Of a stretch of 10,145 nt of DNA, positions 1 through 7,000 are shown piece after piece; positions within the stretch are counted from its first letter, which is position 1, and every line of letters starts with the position of its first letter. Below the pieces are notes generated by a model. That model was not told the DNA's origin, made no database searches, and worked only from the letters and a program-made list of their open reading frames with translations. A program made the translations under genes and the position numbers. Source of the DNA: JBBTVI01 sp038063315 (GTDB lineage: Bacteria > Patescibacteriota > Minisyncoccia > Sungbacterales > HO2-52-23); the NCBI GenBank assembly GCA_038063315.1, contig JBBTVI010000037.1, positions 1 through 10,145 of the forward strand. Direction: 5' to 3'.

Positions 1-112
1 GACGAAACAATCCGTAAAGGCAGAAATGCTGGATTGCTTCGTCGTCCTGCAGCAGAACTCCTCGCAATGACGCATGTAATAGCGCGGCGTTGGTGGGGCT
101 GTGAGGGGTTAC
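1..112. repeat. Dispersed composite repeat, left end of window
   Basis: Bases 29-112 match the reverse complement of 10051-10134 over 84 positions with four differences by eye, at about 56, 83, 96 and 100. The unit contains its own inverted pairs: ATTGC near 33 with GCAAT near 64, and GTCCTGC with GCAGaAC around an A, so it could fold as a hairpin. Bases 1-13 (gacgaaacaatcc) resemble the far end of the same unit in the opposite orientation. The left end is therefore two units facing each other across a short spacer containing GAAATGCTGG (23-32). No ORF or transposase is visible, so it is a non-coding dispersed repeat or MITE-like element. It ends just before the toxin-antitoxin promoter. Confidence 0.85.
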
Positions 113-123
113 GCATGATTCTT

Positions 124-152
124 TTGCGCCGGCTTCTCTTCTATGTTATAGT
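124..152 (+). promoter_or_regulatory. Promoter of the toxin-antitoxin operon, predicted leaderless
   Basis: A -35-like TTGCGC (124-129) and a -10 TATAGT (147-152) are separated by exactly 17 bases. Counting to +1 from the -10 places the transcript start at 159, the A of the antitoxin ATG. No Shine-Dalgarno precedes that ATG, which agrees with a leaderless mRNA. The -35 is a weak match, so the promoter is inferred. Confidence 0.5.
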
Positions 153-158
153 AATGTT

Positions 159-347
159 ATGAGTAGAAACGCCGCAATAGAAAGACAGCAACGACTTGCA
201 AAATACCGTATTCCAATGACCGGAACGGAACGGTTGTCCCTGCTGAGAAGCATACGAGGAATGTGGAAGGATCGAAAACCAGATCCTATCAAAGAATTAC
301 AACGCCTACGCAAGGGCTGGGAAAGAAAATTGCCCCCGCTCCGCTGA
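159..347 (+). CDS. Small basic antitoxin-like protein of a PIN toxin pair
   Basis: This 62-residue protein directly precedes a PIN-domain toxin, with three bases between its stop and the toxin GTG, so the two are almost certainly co-transcribed and translationally coupled. It is rich in Arg and Lys. The C-terminal half (RGMWKDRKPDPIKE, then LRKGWERKLP) repeats a Trp/Arg pattern that could be the toxin-binding segment. I cannot recognise an AbrB, Phd/YefM, ribbon-helix-helix or HTH DNA-binding domain at the N terminus, which is unusual because most VapB antitoxins also repress their own promoter. The role as antitoxin is inferred from size, charge and position, not from a recognised family. 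The ATG has no Shine-Dalgarno but coincides with the predicted transcript start. Confidence 0.7.
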   Translation: MSRNAAIERQQRLAKYRIPMTGTERLSLLRSIRGMWKDRKPDPIKELQRLRKGWERKLPPLR

Positions 348-350
348 ACC

Positions 351-722
351 GTGTACACGCTCGATACAAACATCATCATTTACTACACCAAGGAGGACCC
401 GCGCGTCGTGTCGTCACTGGAAAAGATGTATACGCGCAATGAAGCATTATATGTCTCGGCCATAACAGAGATTGAACTATTTCGATTTCCGCACTTGAGC
501 GATGTAGAAGCGGCGAAAATCGAACAATTTTTGAAAAGCACCGCGATCATTCCCGTAGACTCGCAGATTGCACGACTTGCAGGCGCAGTAGGACGGTCCT
601 ACGGGATGAAACTCGCGGATAGCGTCGTTGCGGCAACGGCGCTTTTTACTGCATCAGCGGTGCTAACGCGCAACGTTCGCGACTTTCGGAAAGTACGCGA
701 TTTACGCATTACTGAGCTATAA
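351..722 (+). CDS. vapC: PIN-domain ribonuclease toxin, VapC family
   Basis: This 123-residue protein has the usual VapC length and the PIN-domain acidic residues in order: D5 in the opening YTLDTN, E40 in SAITEIELF, D90 in MKLADSVVAA, and D101 in TRNVRDF. In the family these coordinate Mg2+ or Mn2+ and cleave RNA, commonly initiator tRNA or rRNA loops; the target here cannot be read from sequence. The start is GTG at 351, three bases after the antitoxin stop, giving MYTLDTN, which matches the canonical N terminus. No Shine-Dalgarno is visible, so translation probably depends on ribosomes finishing the antitoxin. All expected acidic residues are present, so the toxin is predicted to be active. 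A hairpin at 763-792 lies downstream. Confidence 0.88.
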   Translation: MYTLDTNIIIYYTKEDPRVVSSLEKMYTRNEALYVSAITEIELFRFPHLSDVEAAKIEQFLKSTAIIPVDSQIARLAGAVGRSYGMKLADSVVAATALFTASAVLTRNVRDFRKVRDLRITEL

Positions 723-762
723 CATCAGCGTAATCCTTCGAGCGTCCCGCCGACCGTAACCC

Positions 763-792
763 AACCACCGCGGCAGAGATGCCGCGGTGGTT
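763..792. terminator. Perfect 12-bp hairpin between convergent operons
   Basis: AACCACCGCGGC and GCCGCGGTGGTT are exact reverse complements around a six-base loop (agagat). It lies 40 bases after the vapC stop and 53 bases after the groEL stop, where convergent transcripts must end. There is no clear T-run on either side, so it is not a textbook intrinsic terminator. It may act in both directions or as a 3'-end stabiliser. Confidence 0.6.
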
Positions 793-807
793 GATTCGTC
801 CTTACCT

Positions 808-842
808 TATTCCCTATTCCCAATCCTCACTCCCCTTTTCCT
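808..842. repeat. Heptamer tandem repeat after groEL
   Basis: Units of seven bases read TATTCCC, TATTCCC, AATCCTC, ACTCCCC and TTTTCCT on the + strand. The first two are identical and the later ones degenerate. The tract ends four bases from the groEL stop codon at 846-848. It belongs to the same period-7 family as the tracts at 2884-2921, 5086-5113 and 5880-5907, with a locus-specific unit. Confidence 0.7.
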
Positions 843-845
843 ATC

Positions 846-2513
846 TCAATAATCCATCGGGGGCATACCCGGCGAAGGACTCGCCTCTTTCTTTTCCGGA
901 ATGTCGGCGATCACGACTTCCGTGGTCAAAAACATCGCCGCAACGGACGTCGCATTCTGGAGCGTGATCCGCGCGACTTTGACCGGATCCACGATCCCCG
1001 CTTTATACATATCGGGGACAACTTTATCGCTCAATGCATCATACCCCGCGTTGGGGTTGCGTCTGTCGAACATTTCTTCCCTGACCTTGAGAATAATCTC
1101 TCCGTCGCGCTTCCCCGCGTTCTTTGCAATCTCAGCAAGAGGCGCTTCCAGGGCGTTGACCAAAATTTGATAAGCGGTTTGGGTTTCAAGCCCGACTTTT
1201 CGCTTTTCCGCCGCGCTCTGATCTTCCCACTCCTGCATGAGTTCGGTCGCAACGCGGAGGAACGCGGATCCGCCGCCCGCAACAATCCCCTCGGCGATTG
1301 CCGCTTTTGTCGCTGCAACCGCATCCTCAATCTTGAGCTTGATATATTTCATCTCGGTCTCGGTGGATGCGCCGACGCGAATCACCGCGACCCCGCCAGA
1401 AAGTTTGGCCAGCCGCTCCTGCAGTTTTTCCTTGTCGAATTCCGACGTTGTATTTTCCATCTGCGTTCTGATCTGCTGCATGCGCTGGTCAATCTCCTCC
1501 TTTTTGCCTTTTCCGCCGATAATCGTCGTATTCTCTTTGTCAGCCACAACGCGACGCGCCCGGCCGAGCATCGCCACGTCCGTATTCTCAAGCTTGAGCC
1601 CGATCTCCTCAGTGATGACTTTCCCGCCGGTGACGGCCGCAATATCCTGAAGCATTTCCTTTTTGCGGTCGCCGAATCCAGGGGCCTTGACCGCAAGCGC
1701 ATTAAACGCGCCGCGGATGCGGTTGACAACCAGAGTCGCAAGCGCATCGCCTTCCACATCGTCGGCGATAATGACAAGATCCTTTCTGCCGCTCTGCGCC
1801 AGTTTTTCGAGGATCGGCAGAATCGTCTGAATGGACGAAATCTTTTTGTCCGTGATTAATATGTACGGATCGTCAATCGCCGCCTCCAGGCGCTCGGCGT
1901 TCGTGATCATATACGGCGAGACATAGCCGCGGTCAAACTGAAGGCCGCGGACAACCTCCTTCTCAATGCCCGTCCCCTGGGATTCCTCGACCGTCACTGC
2001 GCCGTCCTGCCCGACTTTCTCGATGGCTTCGGCAATGATCTGGCCCAGTTCCCGCGACTCCGCGGAAATCGTCGCGACGTCCACAACCTCGTTTTCCCCT
2101 TTCACGGGGCGTGAAATTTTCTGAAGGCGCTTGACGATATCCTCCGTCGCCTCCTCAAGTCCGTGCCTGAGTCCGATGACGTTAACGCCGGATGCGGCAT
2201 ATTTCATGCCCGCGCTGATGATGGCCTGCGCAAGCACTGCCGCGGTCGTGGTTCCGTCGCCCACCGCATCATTGGTCTTGGATGAGGCCTCTTTGATCAA
2301 TTCCGCACCGATATTTTCCACCTTATCTTCCAATTCTATTTCCTTTGCAATGGTCACGCCGTCGTTAGTGATCTGCGGCACGCCGTAGGATTTGCCAAGC
2401 ACCACGTTCCGACCTTTCGGGCCGAGCGTTACGCGGATCGCCTGCGCCATCTGGTCCGCGCCGCGCTTCAACGCCTGACGCGCTTTTTCATCGAATAAAA
2501 TTTGTTTTGCCAT
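846..2513 (-). CDS. groEL: GroEL chaperonin, 60-kDa subunit
   Basis: This 555-residue protein assembles into the cytoplasmic double-ring chaperonin that encloses unfolded proteins under the GroES lid and releases them with ATP hydrolysis. Family signatures run in order: TLGPKGR (29-35) and NDGVTIAKE (from about 50) in the nucleotide pocket, and GDGTTT at 85-90 with the catalytic Asp at 86. An apical GFGDRKKEM, the intermediate-domain ERLAKLSGGVAVI and the late EGIVAGGG follow. The length is normal (about 540-550 in most bacteria). The C terminus ends SPGMPPMDY and lacks the long GGM repeat tail of E. coli. The ATG is two bases after the groES stop with no clear Shine-Dalgarno, indicating coupling. 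Control is expected from the CIRCE operator ahead of groES. A heptamer repeat follows its stop. Confidence 0.98.
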   Translation of the reverse strand: MAKQILFDEKARQALKRGADQMAQAIRVTLGPKGRNVVLGKSYGVPQITNDGVTIAKEIELEDKVENIGAELIKEASSKTNDAVGDGTTTAAVLAQAIISAGMKYAASGVNVIGLRHGLEEATEDIVKRLQKISRPVKGENEVVDVATISAESRELGQIIAEAIEKVGQDGAVTVEESQGTGIEKEVVRGLQFDRGYVSPYMITNAERLEAAIDDPYILITDKKISSIQTILPILEKLAQSGRKDLVIIADDVEGDALATLVVNRIRGAFNALAVKAPGFGDRKKEMLQDIAAVTGGKVITEEIGLKLENTDVAMLGRARRVVADKENTTIIGGKGKKEEIDQRMQQIRTQMENTTSEFDKEKLQERLAKLSGGVAVIRVGASTETEMKYIKLKIEDAVAATKAAIAEGIVAGGGSAFLRVATELMQEWEDQSAAEKRKVGLETQTAYQILVNALEAPLAEIAKNAGKRDGEIILKVREEMFDRRNPNAGYDALSDKVVPDMYKAGIVDPVKVARITLQNATSVAAMFLTTEVVIADIPEKKEASPSPGMPPMDY

Positions 2514-2515
2514 AA

Positions 2516-2812
2516 TTATTTAATAATCGCTAAAATATCTTCTTCCCGCGCAATCAGATATTCCTTGTCGTCGACCTTGATTTCATTCGGGCCGTATTTG
2601 GTGAAGAGCACGGTGTCGCCCTTCTTAACCGTCATCGGGACGGTCTTTCCCTCCTCGGTTTTCTTGCCGGGCCCGACGGCAATGACTTTCCCCTGCTCCG
2701 GACGCTCCTTGTCCGCTGTTTCCGGAAGGTAAAGGCCGGACTTGGTCTTTCCCTCCTTGCCCTCGTGTAGGGGCTCGATGAGCACGCGATCCCCCATCGG
2801 TTGAATATTCAT
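2516..2812 (-). CDS. groES: GroES co-chaperonin, 10-kDa lid
   Basis: This 98-residue protein forms the heptameric lid of GroEL. The start MNIQPMGDRVLIEP matches the family N terminus. The frame stays open 12 codons upstream to another ATG, but that extension (including LDYLLWVH) is not GroES-like, so I place the start at 2812. The mobile loop that contacts GroEL spans about residues 17-33 and includes SGLYLPETA, matching the usual GGIxLPxTA region. GKVIAVGPGK and KKGDTVLFTKYGPNEI are typical core strands. No strong Shine-Dalgarno is visible before 2812. It is the first gene of the groES-groEL operon, with a leader of roughly 130 bases carrying a stem-loop and a heptamer tract downstream of the promoter and CIRCE. 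Confidence 0.97.
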   Translation of the reverse strand: MNIQPMGDRVLIEPLHEGKEGKTKSGLYLPETADKERPEQGKVIAVGPGKKTEEGKTVPMTVKKGDTVLFTKYGPNEIKVDDKEYLIAREEDILAIIK

Positions 2813-2845
2813 GTGAACCCACAGCAAGTAGTCGAGAACCAATAC

Positions 2846-2889
2846 CATAGAGCGAGGATCAGCGATTCACGACGCTCTCTTGCTCTATG
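2846..2889 (-). other. Stem-loop in the groES leader
   Basis: CATAGAGC (2846-2853) and GCTCTATG (2882-2889) are exact 8-base inverted partners enclosing 28 bases. A competing inner pair AGAGCG (2849-2854) and CGCTCT (2873-2878) also exists. In the mRNA this could fold between the promoter and the groES start. Function is unknown; a 5'-end stabiliser or RNA thermometer-like element is possible but not shown. Confidence 0.4.
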
Positions 2890-2921
2890 CTAATGCCTAA
2901 CGCCTAATTGCTAACGCCTAC
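2884..2921. repeat. Heptamer tandem repeat in the groES leader
   Basis: On the + strand the units are TCTATGC, TAATGCC, TAACGCC, TAATTGC and TAACGCC, with period seven throughout. The tract lies within the predicted 5' untranslated region and stops two bases before the CIRCE operator. Two units create TGCTAA, which resembles the right arm of CIRCE. Confidence 0.75.
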
Positions 2922-2922
2922 T

Positions 2923-2949
2923 TTAGCACTCTCGACCTATGACTGCTAA
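2923..2949 (-). promoter_or_regulatory. CIRCE operator (HrcA-binding site) of groES-groEL
   Basis: TTAGCACTC, nine bases (tcgacctat), then GACTGCTAA. The known CIRCE consensus is TTAGCACTC-N9-GAGTGCTAA, so the left arm is perfect and the right arm differs at one base (C at 2943). It covers the predicted transcription start near 2945 of a TTGACA/TACAAT promoter. HrcA bound here would block transcription until heat or misfolded proteins titrate GroEL. hrcA itself is not in the window. Confidence 0.93.
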
Positions 2950-2951
2950 TC

Positions 2952-2979
2952 ATTGTACGCACGGAAAAAAGATTGTCAA
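2952..2979 (-). promoter_or_regulatory. Sigma-70-type promoter of groES-groEL
   Basis: On the - strand, a consensus -35 TTGACA (2974-2979) and a -10 TACAAT (2952-2957) lie 16 bases apart. Transcription would start near 2945, inside CIRCE, leaving about 130 bases of leader before groES. The methyltransferase terminator ends only 15 bases upstream. Confidence 0.82.
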
Positions 2980-2994
2980 GAGGCATCCGCCCAC

Positions 2995-3022
2995 AAAAAA
3001 GCGGCGCAGGGTATGCGTCGCT
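2995..3022 (-). terminator. Intrinsic terminator of the methyltransferase gene
   Basis: Read on the - strand, AGCG and CGCA pair with TGCG and CGCT around a TACCC loop, with one A-C mismatch. A run of T follows, from the A-run at 2995-3000. It sits about 95 bases after the methyltransferase stop and just ahead of the groES promoter, insulating the two units. The 94 bases between it and the gene show nothing else I can name. Confidence 0.7.
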
Positions 3023-3116
3023 CGCTCACCGATCGTCCACTATCGCTTGGCTTGCGGAACCGCTTGTTCTATGGGCACCGGATTGACCGAGCATTCATAT
3101 GTATCCGTATTCCGCC

Positions 3117-3761
3117 TCACGATGCTTTTACGAAAAAGCTAAGCCATGTGGTTCGTTCACTGACGGATCGTTCAGAAAATGATAGGACCATAAACCCACA
3201 TTGTTGCAGTACATCGGTGAATTCATGTCTCTGCCAGTATGCAAAAAATCGTTGGTCATCGGTGTCTCCGCTGTGGCTGTCGTCAACCACCATCATTTGA
3301 CCTTCGCCTTTCTTGAGCATGATGACTCCGCTTCCATTCTGTGCCACCACACGGTGGACACTCGCCAACGCTACCGCAATTTTTTCTTTTGGAATATGCA
3401 GCAGCGAAGCGGCGGCCCAAAAACCATCGAATGCTCCATCTTCAAAAGGCAAGTCAAAGATGTTTCCGAACATAAACTGTCCTGCAGGAAACTGCAACCG
3501 TGCAATGGCGAGTAATCTCTTGGAATAATCAATTCCGGTATAGTCATATTCTCCTTCTGCAAACAATTGATAATCCCGTCCTGCGCCGCATCCGATGTCC
3601 AAAATCTTCCCTCCCGGCAATAACTCGGAAAAAAGATCGAACTCTTTTCTCCAATACTCCTTCGTATTATGCTCGCGTGCCCATCGATCGGCTATCGAAT
3701 TGTATGCTTGTTGGGTACAAAGCTCGTTATAAAAGATCTGCTGTGACTCGCTTGCTTTCAT
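3117..3761 (-). CDS. Class I SAM-dependent methyltransferase
   Basis: This 214-residue cytoplasmic protein has a Rossmann-type SAM-binding core. Motif I is ILDIGCGAGRD (53-63), an acidic residue follows the second strand in GIDYS (D78, expected to bind the SAM ribose), and NIFDLPFEDGAFDGFWAAAS (from about 100) matches motifs II-III of UbiE-like enzymes. The C-terminal part ends in the usual strand pattern (TTWLSFFVKAS). The substrate cannot be told; relatives act on small molecules, lipids or proteins. An ATG at 3776 lies in frame, but AGGGAGG sits between it and the ATG at 3761 with ideal 5-base spacing, so I choose 3761. It has its own promoter (3795-3822) and terminator (2995-3022), so it is a one-gene unit. 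By eye its base composition is more AT-rich than flanking groEL and uvrA. Confidence 0.88.
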   Translation of the reverse strand: MKASESQQIFYNELCTQQAYNSIADRWAREHNTKEYWRKEFDLFSELLPGGKILDIGCGAGRDYQLFAEGEYDYTGIDYSKRLLAIARLQFPAGQFMFGNIFDLPFEDGAFDGFWAAASLLHIPKEKIAVALASVHRVVAQNGSGVIMLKKGEGQMMVVDDSHSGDTDDQRFFAYWQRHEFTDVLQQCGFMVLSFSERSVSERTTWLSFFVKAS

Positions 3762-3766
3762 TTTTT

Positions 3767-3773
3767 CCTCCCT
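3767..3773 (-). promoter_or_regulatory. Ribosome binding site that sets the methyltransferase start
   Basis: AGGGAGG on the - strand is followed by five A residues and then ATG at 3761. The alternative ATG at 3776 is upstream of this site and would place the site inside the coding region, so the downstream start is preferred. Confidence 0.75.
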
Positions 3774-3794
3774 CATGCCTCTGCAACTTCCTCT

Positions 3795-3822
3795 ACTATA
3801 AGGGTTTTTTGGTTTTGGTCAA
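3795..3822 (-). promoter_or_regulatory. Promoter of the methyltransferase gene
   Basis: On the - strand, TTGACC (3817-3822), 16 bases, then TATAGT (3795-3800). The start would be near 3788, giving a leader of about 27 bases that contains the AGGGAGG site. All distances are typical of a sigma-70 housekeeping promoter. Confidence 0.75.
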
Positions 3823-3858
3823 AATTAATTACGGAGTTTGCGCCAAATTCCTTACTTA

Positions 3859-4021
3859 ATTGCGAGGAGTCAGACGATCCTTCGCGGAGTTTATCTCTTC
3901 GAGCCTGAGCCTCAGAGCCGAAGGCCTGAGCGCAGTCGAAGGGCTCGGAACAAGCTCCGCAATCCGAAATTCTGGATTGCCGCGCTCCCCCTCGATGAAC
4001 TCGGGGTCGCTCGCAATGACG
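3859..4021. repeat. Composite dispersed repeat between uvrA and the methyltransferase
   Basis: ATTGCGAGGAGTC (3859-3871) equals 13 bases of the right-end repeat. The block ends GCAATCC (3959-3965), then GAAATTCTGG, and a second inverted unit runs from GGATTGC (3974-3980) to CTCGCAATGACG (to 4021). This mirrors the paired arrangement at the window ends, including the GAAATnCTGG spacer. Within the first unit, CTTCGA (3897-3902) and TCGAAG (3936-3941) bracket GAGCCTGAGC- and GGCCTGAGCGCAG-type sequence, a second repeat type that looks nested. No ORF is supported. This block fills most of the 220-base gap; no convincing intrinsic terminator for uvrA is visible there. Confidence 0.75.
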
Positions 4022-4044
4022 GCCGGGAGGGACCGCTGGCGTGC

Positions 4045-7000
4045 TCATCTTTTTAACCATTGACCAGTATATGACTTTTTGACACGCGCAATGTCGGACG
4101 GAGTGCCTTCGGCCACAATGCAACCGCCGTTTTCGCCCCCCTCCGGGCCGAGGTCAATGATCCAATCGGCATTCCGGATAACATCAAGATTATGTTCGAT
4201 CACGAGCACCGTGTTGCCCCGCTCCACAAGCGCGTGGAGCACCGTGAGCAATTTTTGAATGTCATCAAAGTGGAGCCCCGTGGTCGGCTCATCCAGAATG
4301 TAAAGCGTCCGGCCCGTGTCGCGGCGTGCGAGTTCTGTCGCGAGCTTCACACGCTGGGCCTCGCCGCCGGAGAGCGTCGGCGCCGGCTGCCCGAGCTGCA
4401 TGTAGCCGAGGCCCACATCCGCAAGCGTCGAAAGTTTGGCGCGAATCTGAGGGATGTCGTCAAAAAAGGCGAGCGCGTCATCAATCGTAAGGCCAAGAAT
4501 CGCGGCAATGTTTTTGCCGTTATATTCAATCTCAAGCGCTTCGCGGTTATACCGCTTGCCTCCGCATTCTTCGCATTCGATATAAACATCCGGGAGAAAA
4601 TGCATCTCAATTTTCTTGACGCCCTGGCCCTCGCACGCCTCGCACCGCCCGCCCTTGACGTTGAAACTGAACCTGCCCGGAGCGTAACCCCGCACTTTCG
4701 CGTCGTGCGTCCCCGCAAGCATCATCCTGATAAAACCGAAAGCGCCCGTGTATGTCGCCGGGTTTGACCGGGGAGTACGCCCGATCGGCGATTGATCCAC
4801 GACAATGACTTTATCGAGCTGCGCGGTTCCTTCAATCGCGGAGTACTTTCCCGGAATCGTCTCGGCGCGGTGGAATTGCCTGAGAAGGGCTTTGGCAAGA
4901 ATGTCATTGACAAGCGTGGACTTACCCGAACCCGATACTCCCGAAATACACACAAATTTCTCAAGCGGAATTTTGACGTCAATTTTTTTCAGATTGTGCT
5001 CTGCCGCGCCTTTGATTTCTAAATATTTCCTCCCAACGCCGCTTTTTGTACTGCTCTTAGACGCGATTGATGCGTTCTTTCCGCATACTTCATACTTCAT
5101 ACTCCATACTTTGCTACCACGTATCGCCACCTTCTTCCTTCCCGACAAATATTCTCCGGTGAGAGTCATAGATTTAAGGAGCGCCTTCGTCGCCCCCTCA
5201 AAGACCACCCGGCCGCCGTGCTTCCCGGCCCCCGGGCCGAGCTCCACGATCCAGTCCGCCGATCGCATGGTCTCGGCGTCATGCTCCACGACGATCACCG
5301 TATTCCCTAGATCGCGCAAGTCCTTCAACGTCGCGATAAGACGGCTGTGATCGCGCGGATGAAGCCCGATGGACGGCTCATCAAGAATATACATGATGCC
5401 GGTGAGGCGCGACCCGATCTGCGTTGCGAGCTGTATCCTCTGCGCTTCGCCGCCGGAGAGCGTGGTGGATTCGCGCGCAAGCGCCAGATACTCAAGCCCC
5501 ACGTCGCACAAAAATTGCAGGCGCTTCACGATTTCCCGAATCAGCGGCTGCGCGATGATAAGCCGATTCCTGTCCAGTCCGAAAACCGCGGATTTTGCAA
5601 AAAGCGCCTTGGCATCCGCCGCGGACATATTCGTAATAGCGGCAATGTCGTACGGGCCGATTTTCACCGCAAGCGCTTCGCGTCGCAGGCGCCGGCCGCC
5701 GCATTCCGGACATTGCTCAATCTTCATATACTTCTCGATCTCCGCGCGCGTAAAATCCGAGTCCGTCTCCTTCCACCGGCGCTTGAGATTGGCAATAACC
5801 CCCTCAAACGCGCCGTCTTTCCTTTCTTCCTCGCCATTGATCCCATATTGATCATCGTCCTCTTCCTCTCTCCTTTCTTTACTCTCTACTCTAAACTCTT
5901 TACTCTCTCCCCGCTCCCCGAAAAGAATGATATTGAGAACGGCCTTGCTTAATTTTTCCACCGGATCATTCAATGAAAATCCATGACGCTCGGCAAGGTC
6001 CGTCAGTATCCACCAATACCAGCTCTGCCGTCCCAGCCGGTGCGATGCCGCAGCCCAGGGCCGGATTGCGCCCTCGGCAATGGACAGGCGCTTATTCGGA
6101 ATGACGCGCTCCGGATCCACCTTGAGCGTCGAGCCAAGGCCGGTACAAAAACGGCATGCGCCGTAAGGGCTGTTGAAACTGAACGTGCGCGGCTCAATAT
6201 CGGGCAAATTCACGCCGCAGGAGACGCAGGAAAAATGCTCAGAAAATATCGCCTCCTCGCCACCGACGTCCCGCCGCCGCTCTGCCGGGCGGTCGCGGGT
6301 CACGGACTCTCTCGCCTGCGCGGCGGACGACGGCGCAACGCTCATCATCCCCTTTCCCATTTTGAGCGCGGTCTCAACCGAGTCACGGATGCGGCTTCGC
6401 TCAATATCCGGCCCGGGCGCAAAACGATCTACCACGACATCAATATCGTGCGCGCGTTTTTTATCAATCTCCGATCTCAACGCCTCTTCAAGCGTCATCA
6501 CCGCGCTATCAATGCGGCCGCGCGCGAATCCCGCGCGCTTGATTTCTCCGAGGAGCGTCTTATACTCTCCCTTTTTGCCGCGCACCACCGGCGCGAGAAT
6601 GAAGAGTTCCCTGCCGCGCGCCATACTTTTGATCGCATCCACGATTTGATCCGCGGTCTGGCGCCCGACCGCGCGGCCGCATTCCGGACAGTGCGGCGTC
6701 CCGGCGCGCGCAAATAAAATACGGAGATAGTCATAAATCTCCGTAATGGTCCCCACGGTGGAGCGCGGGTTTTTCGACACGGATTTCTGGTCAATCGAAA
6801 TCGCGGGCGACAATCCCTCAATCGCGTCCACATCAGGCTTTTCCTTGATGCCGAGGAACTGGCGCGCATACGATGAGAGGGATTCCACATACCGGCGCTC
6901 GGCCTCGGCATAAAGCGTATCGAACGCGAGCGACGACTTACCCGATCCTGAAAGCCCGGTGATCACAACCAGCTTGTTTTTCGGGATGCGGACGCTGACG

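Noticed and set aside
1167..1859. 230-codon + strand ORF antisense to groEL
   Set aside because: It lies wholly within a confident GroEL coding region, has no recognisable motif or ribosome site, and is expected from the GC-rich codon usage of the opposite strand.
2813..2848. Upstream in-frame ATG for groES
   Set aside because: The added 12 residues are unlike any GroES N terminus, and MNIQPMGDRVLIEP matches the family start.
3023..3116. tRNA or small RNA between the methyltransferase and its terminator
   Set aside because: Only a tiny GCGG-AA-CCGC hairpin is seen; no cloverleaf, T-loop motif or CCA end could be assembled.
2953..3300. 115-codon + strand ORF across the groES-methyltransferase gap
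   Set aside because: It overlaps the groES promoter, the methyltransferase terminator and the methyltransferase 3' end, and its product resembles no family.
3773..4123. 116-codon - strand ORF over the composite repeat
   Set aside because: It is made of repeat sequence and overlaps the end of uvrA in another frame; no start signal or motif.
806..5913. CRISPR array from the short tandem repeats
   Set aside because: The repeats are contiguous seven-base units without spacers, and no cas gene is present.
5983..6717. 244-codon + strand ORF, and similar ones at 4192-4767 and 5347-5952, antisense to uvrA
   Set aside because: All are shadows of UvrA, which carries every expected motif; the antisense products are low-complexity and Arg-rich without family features.
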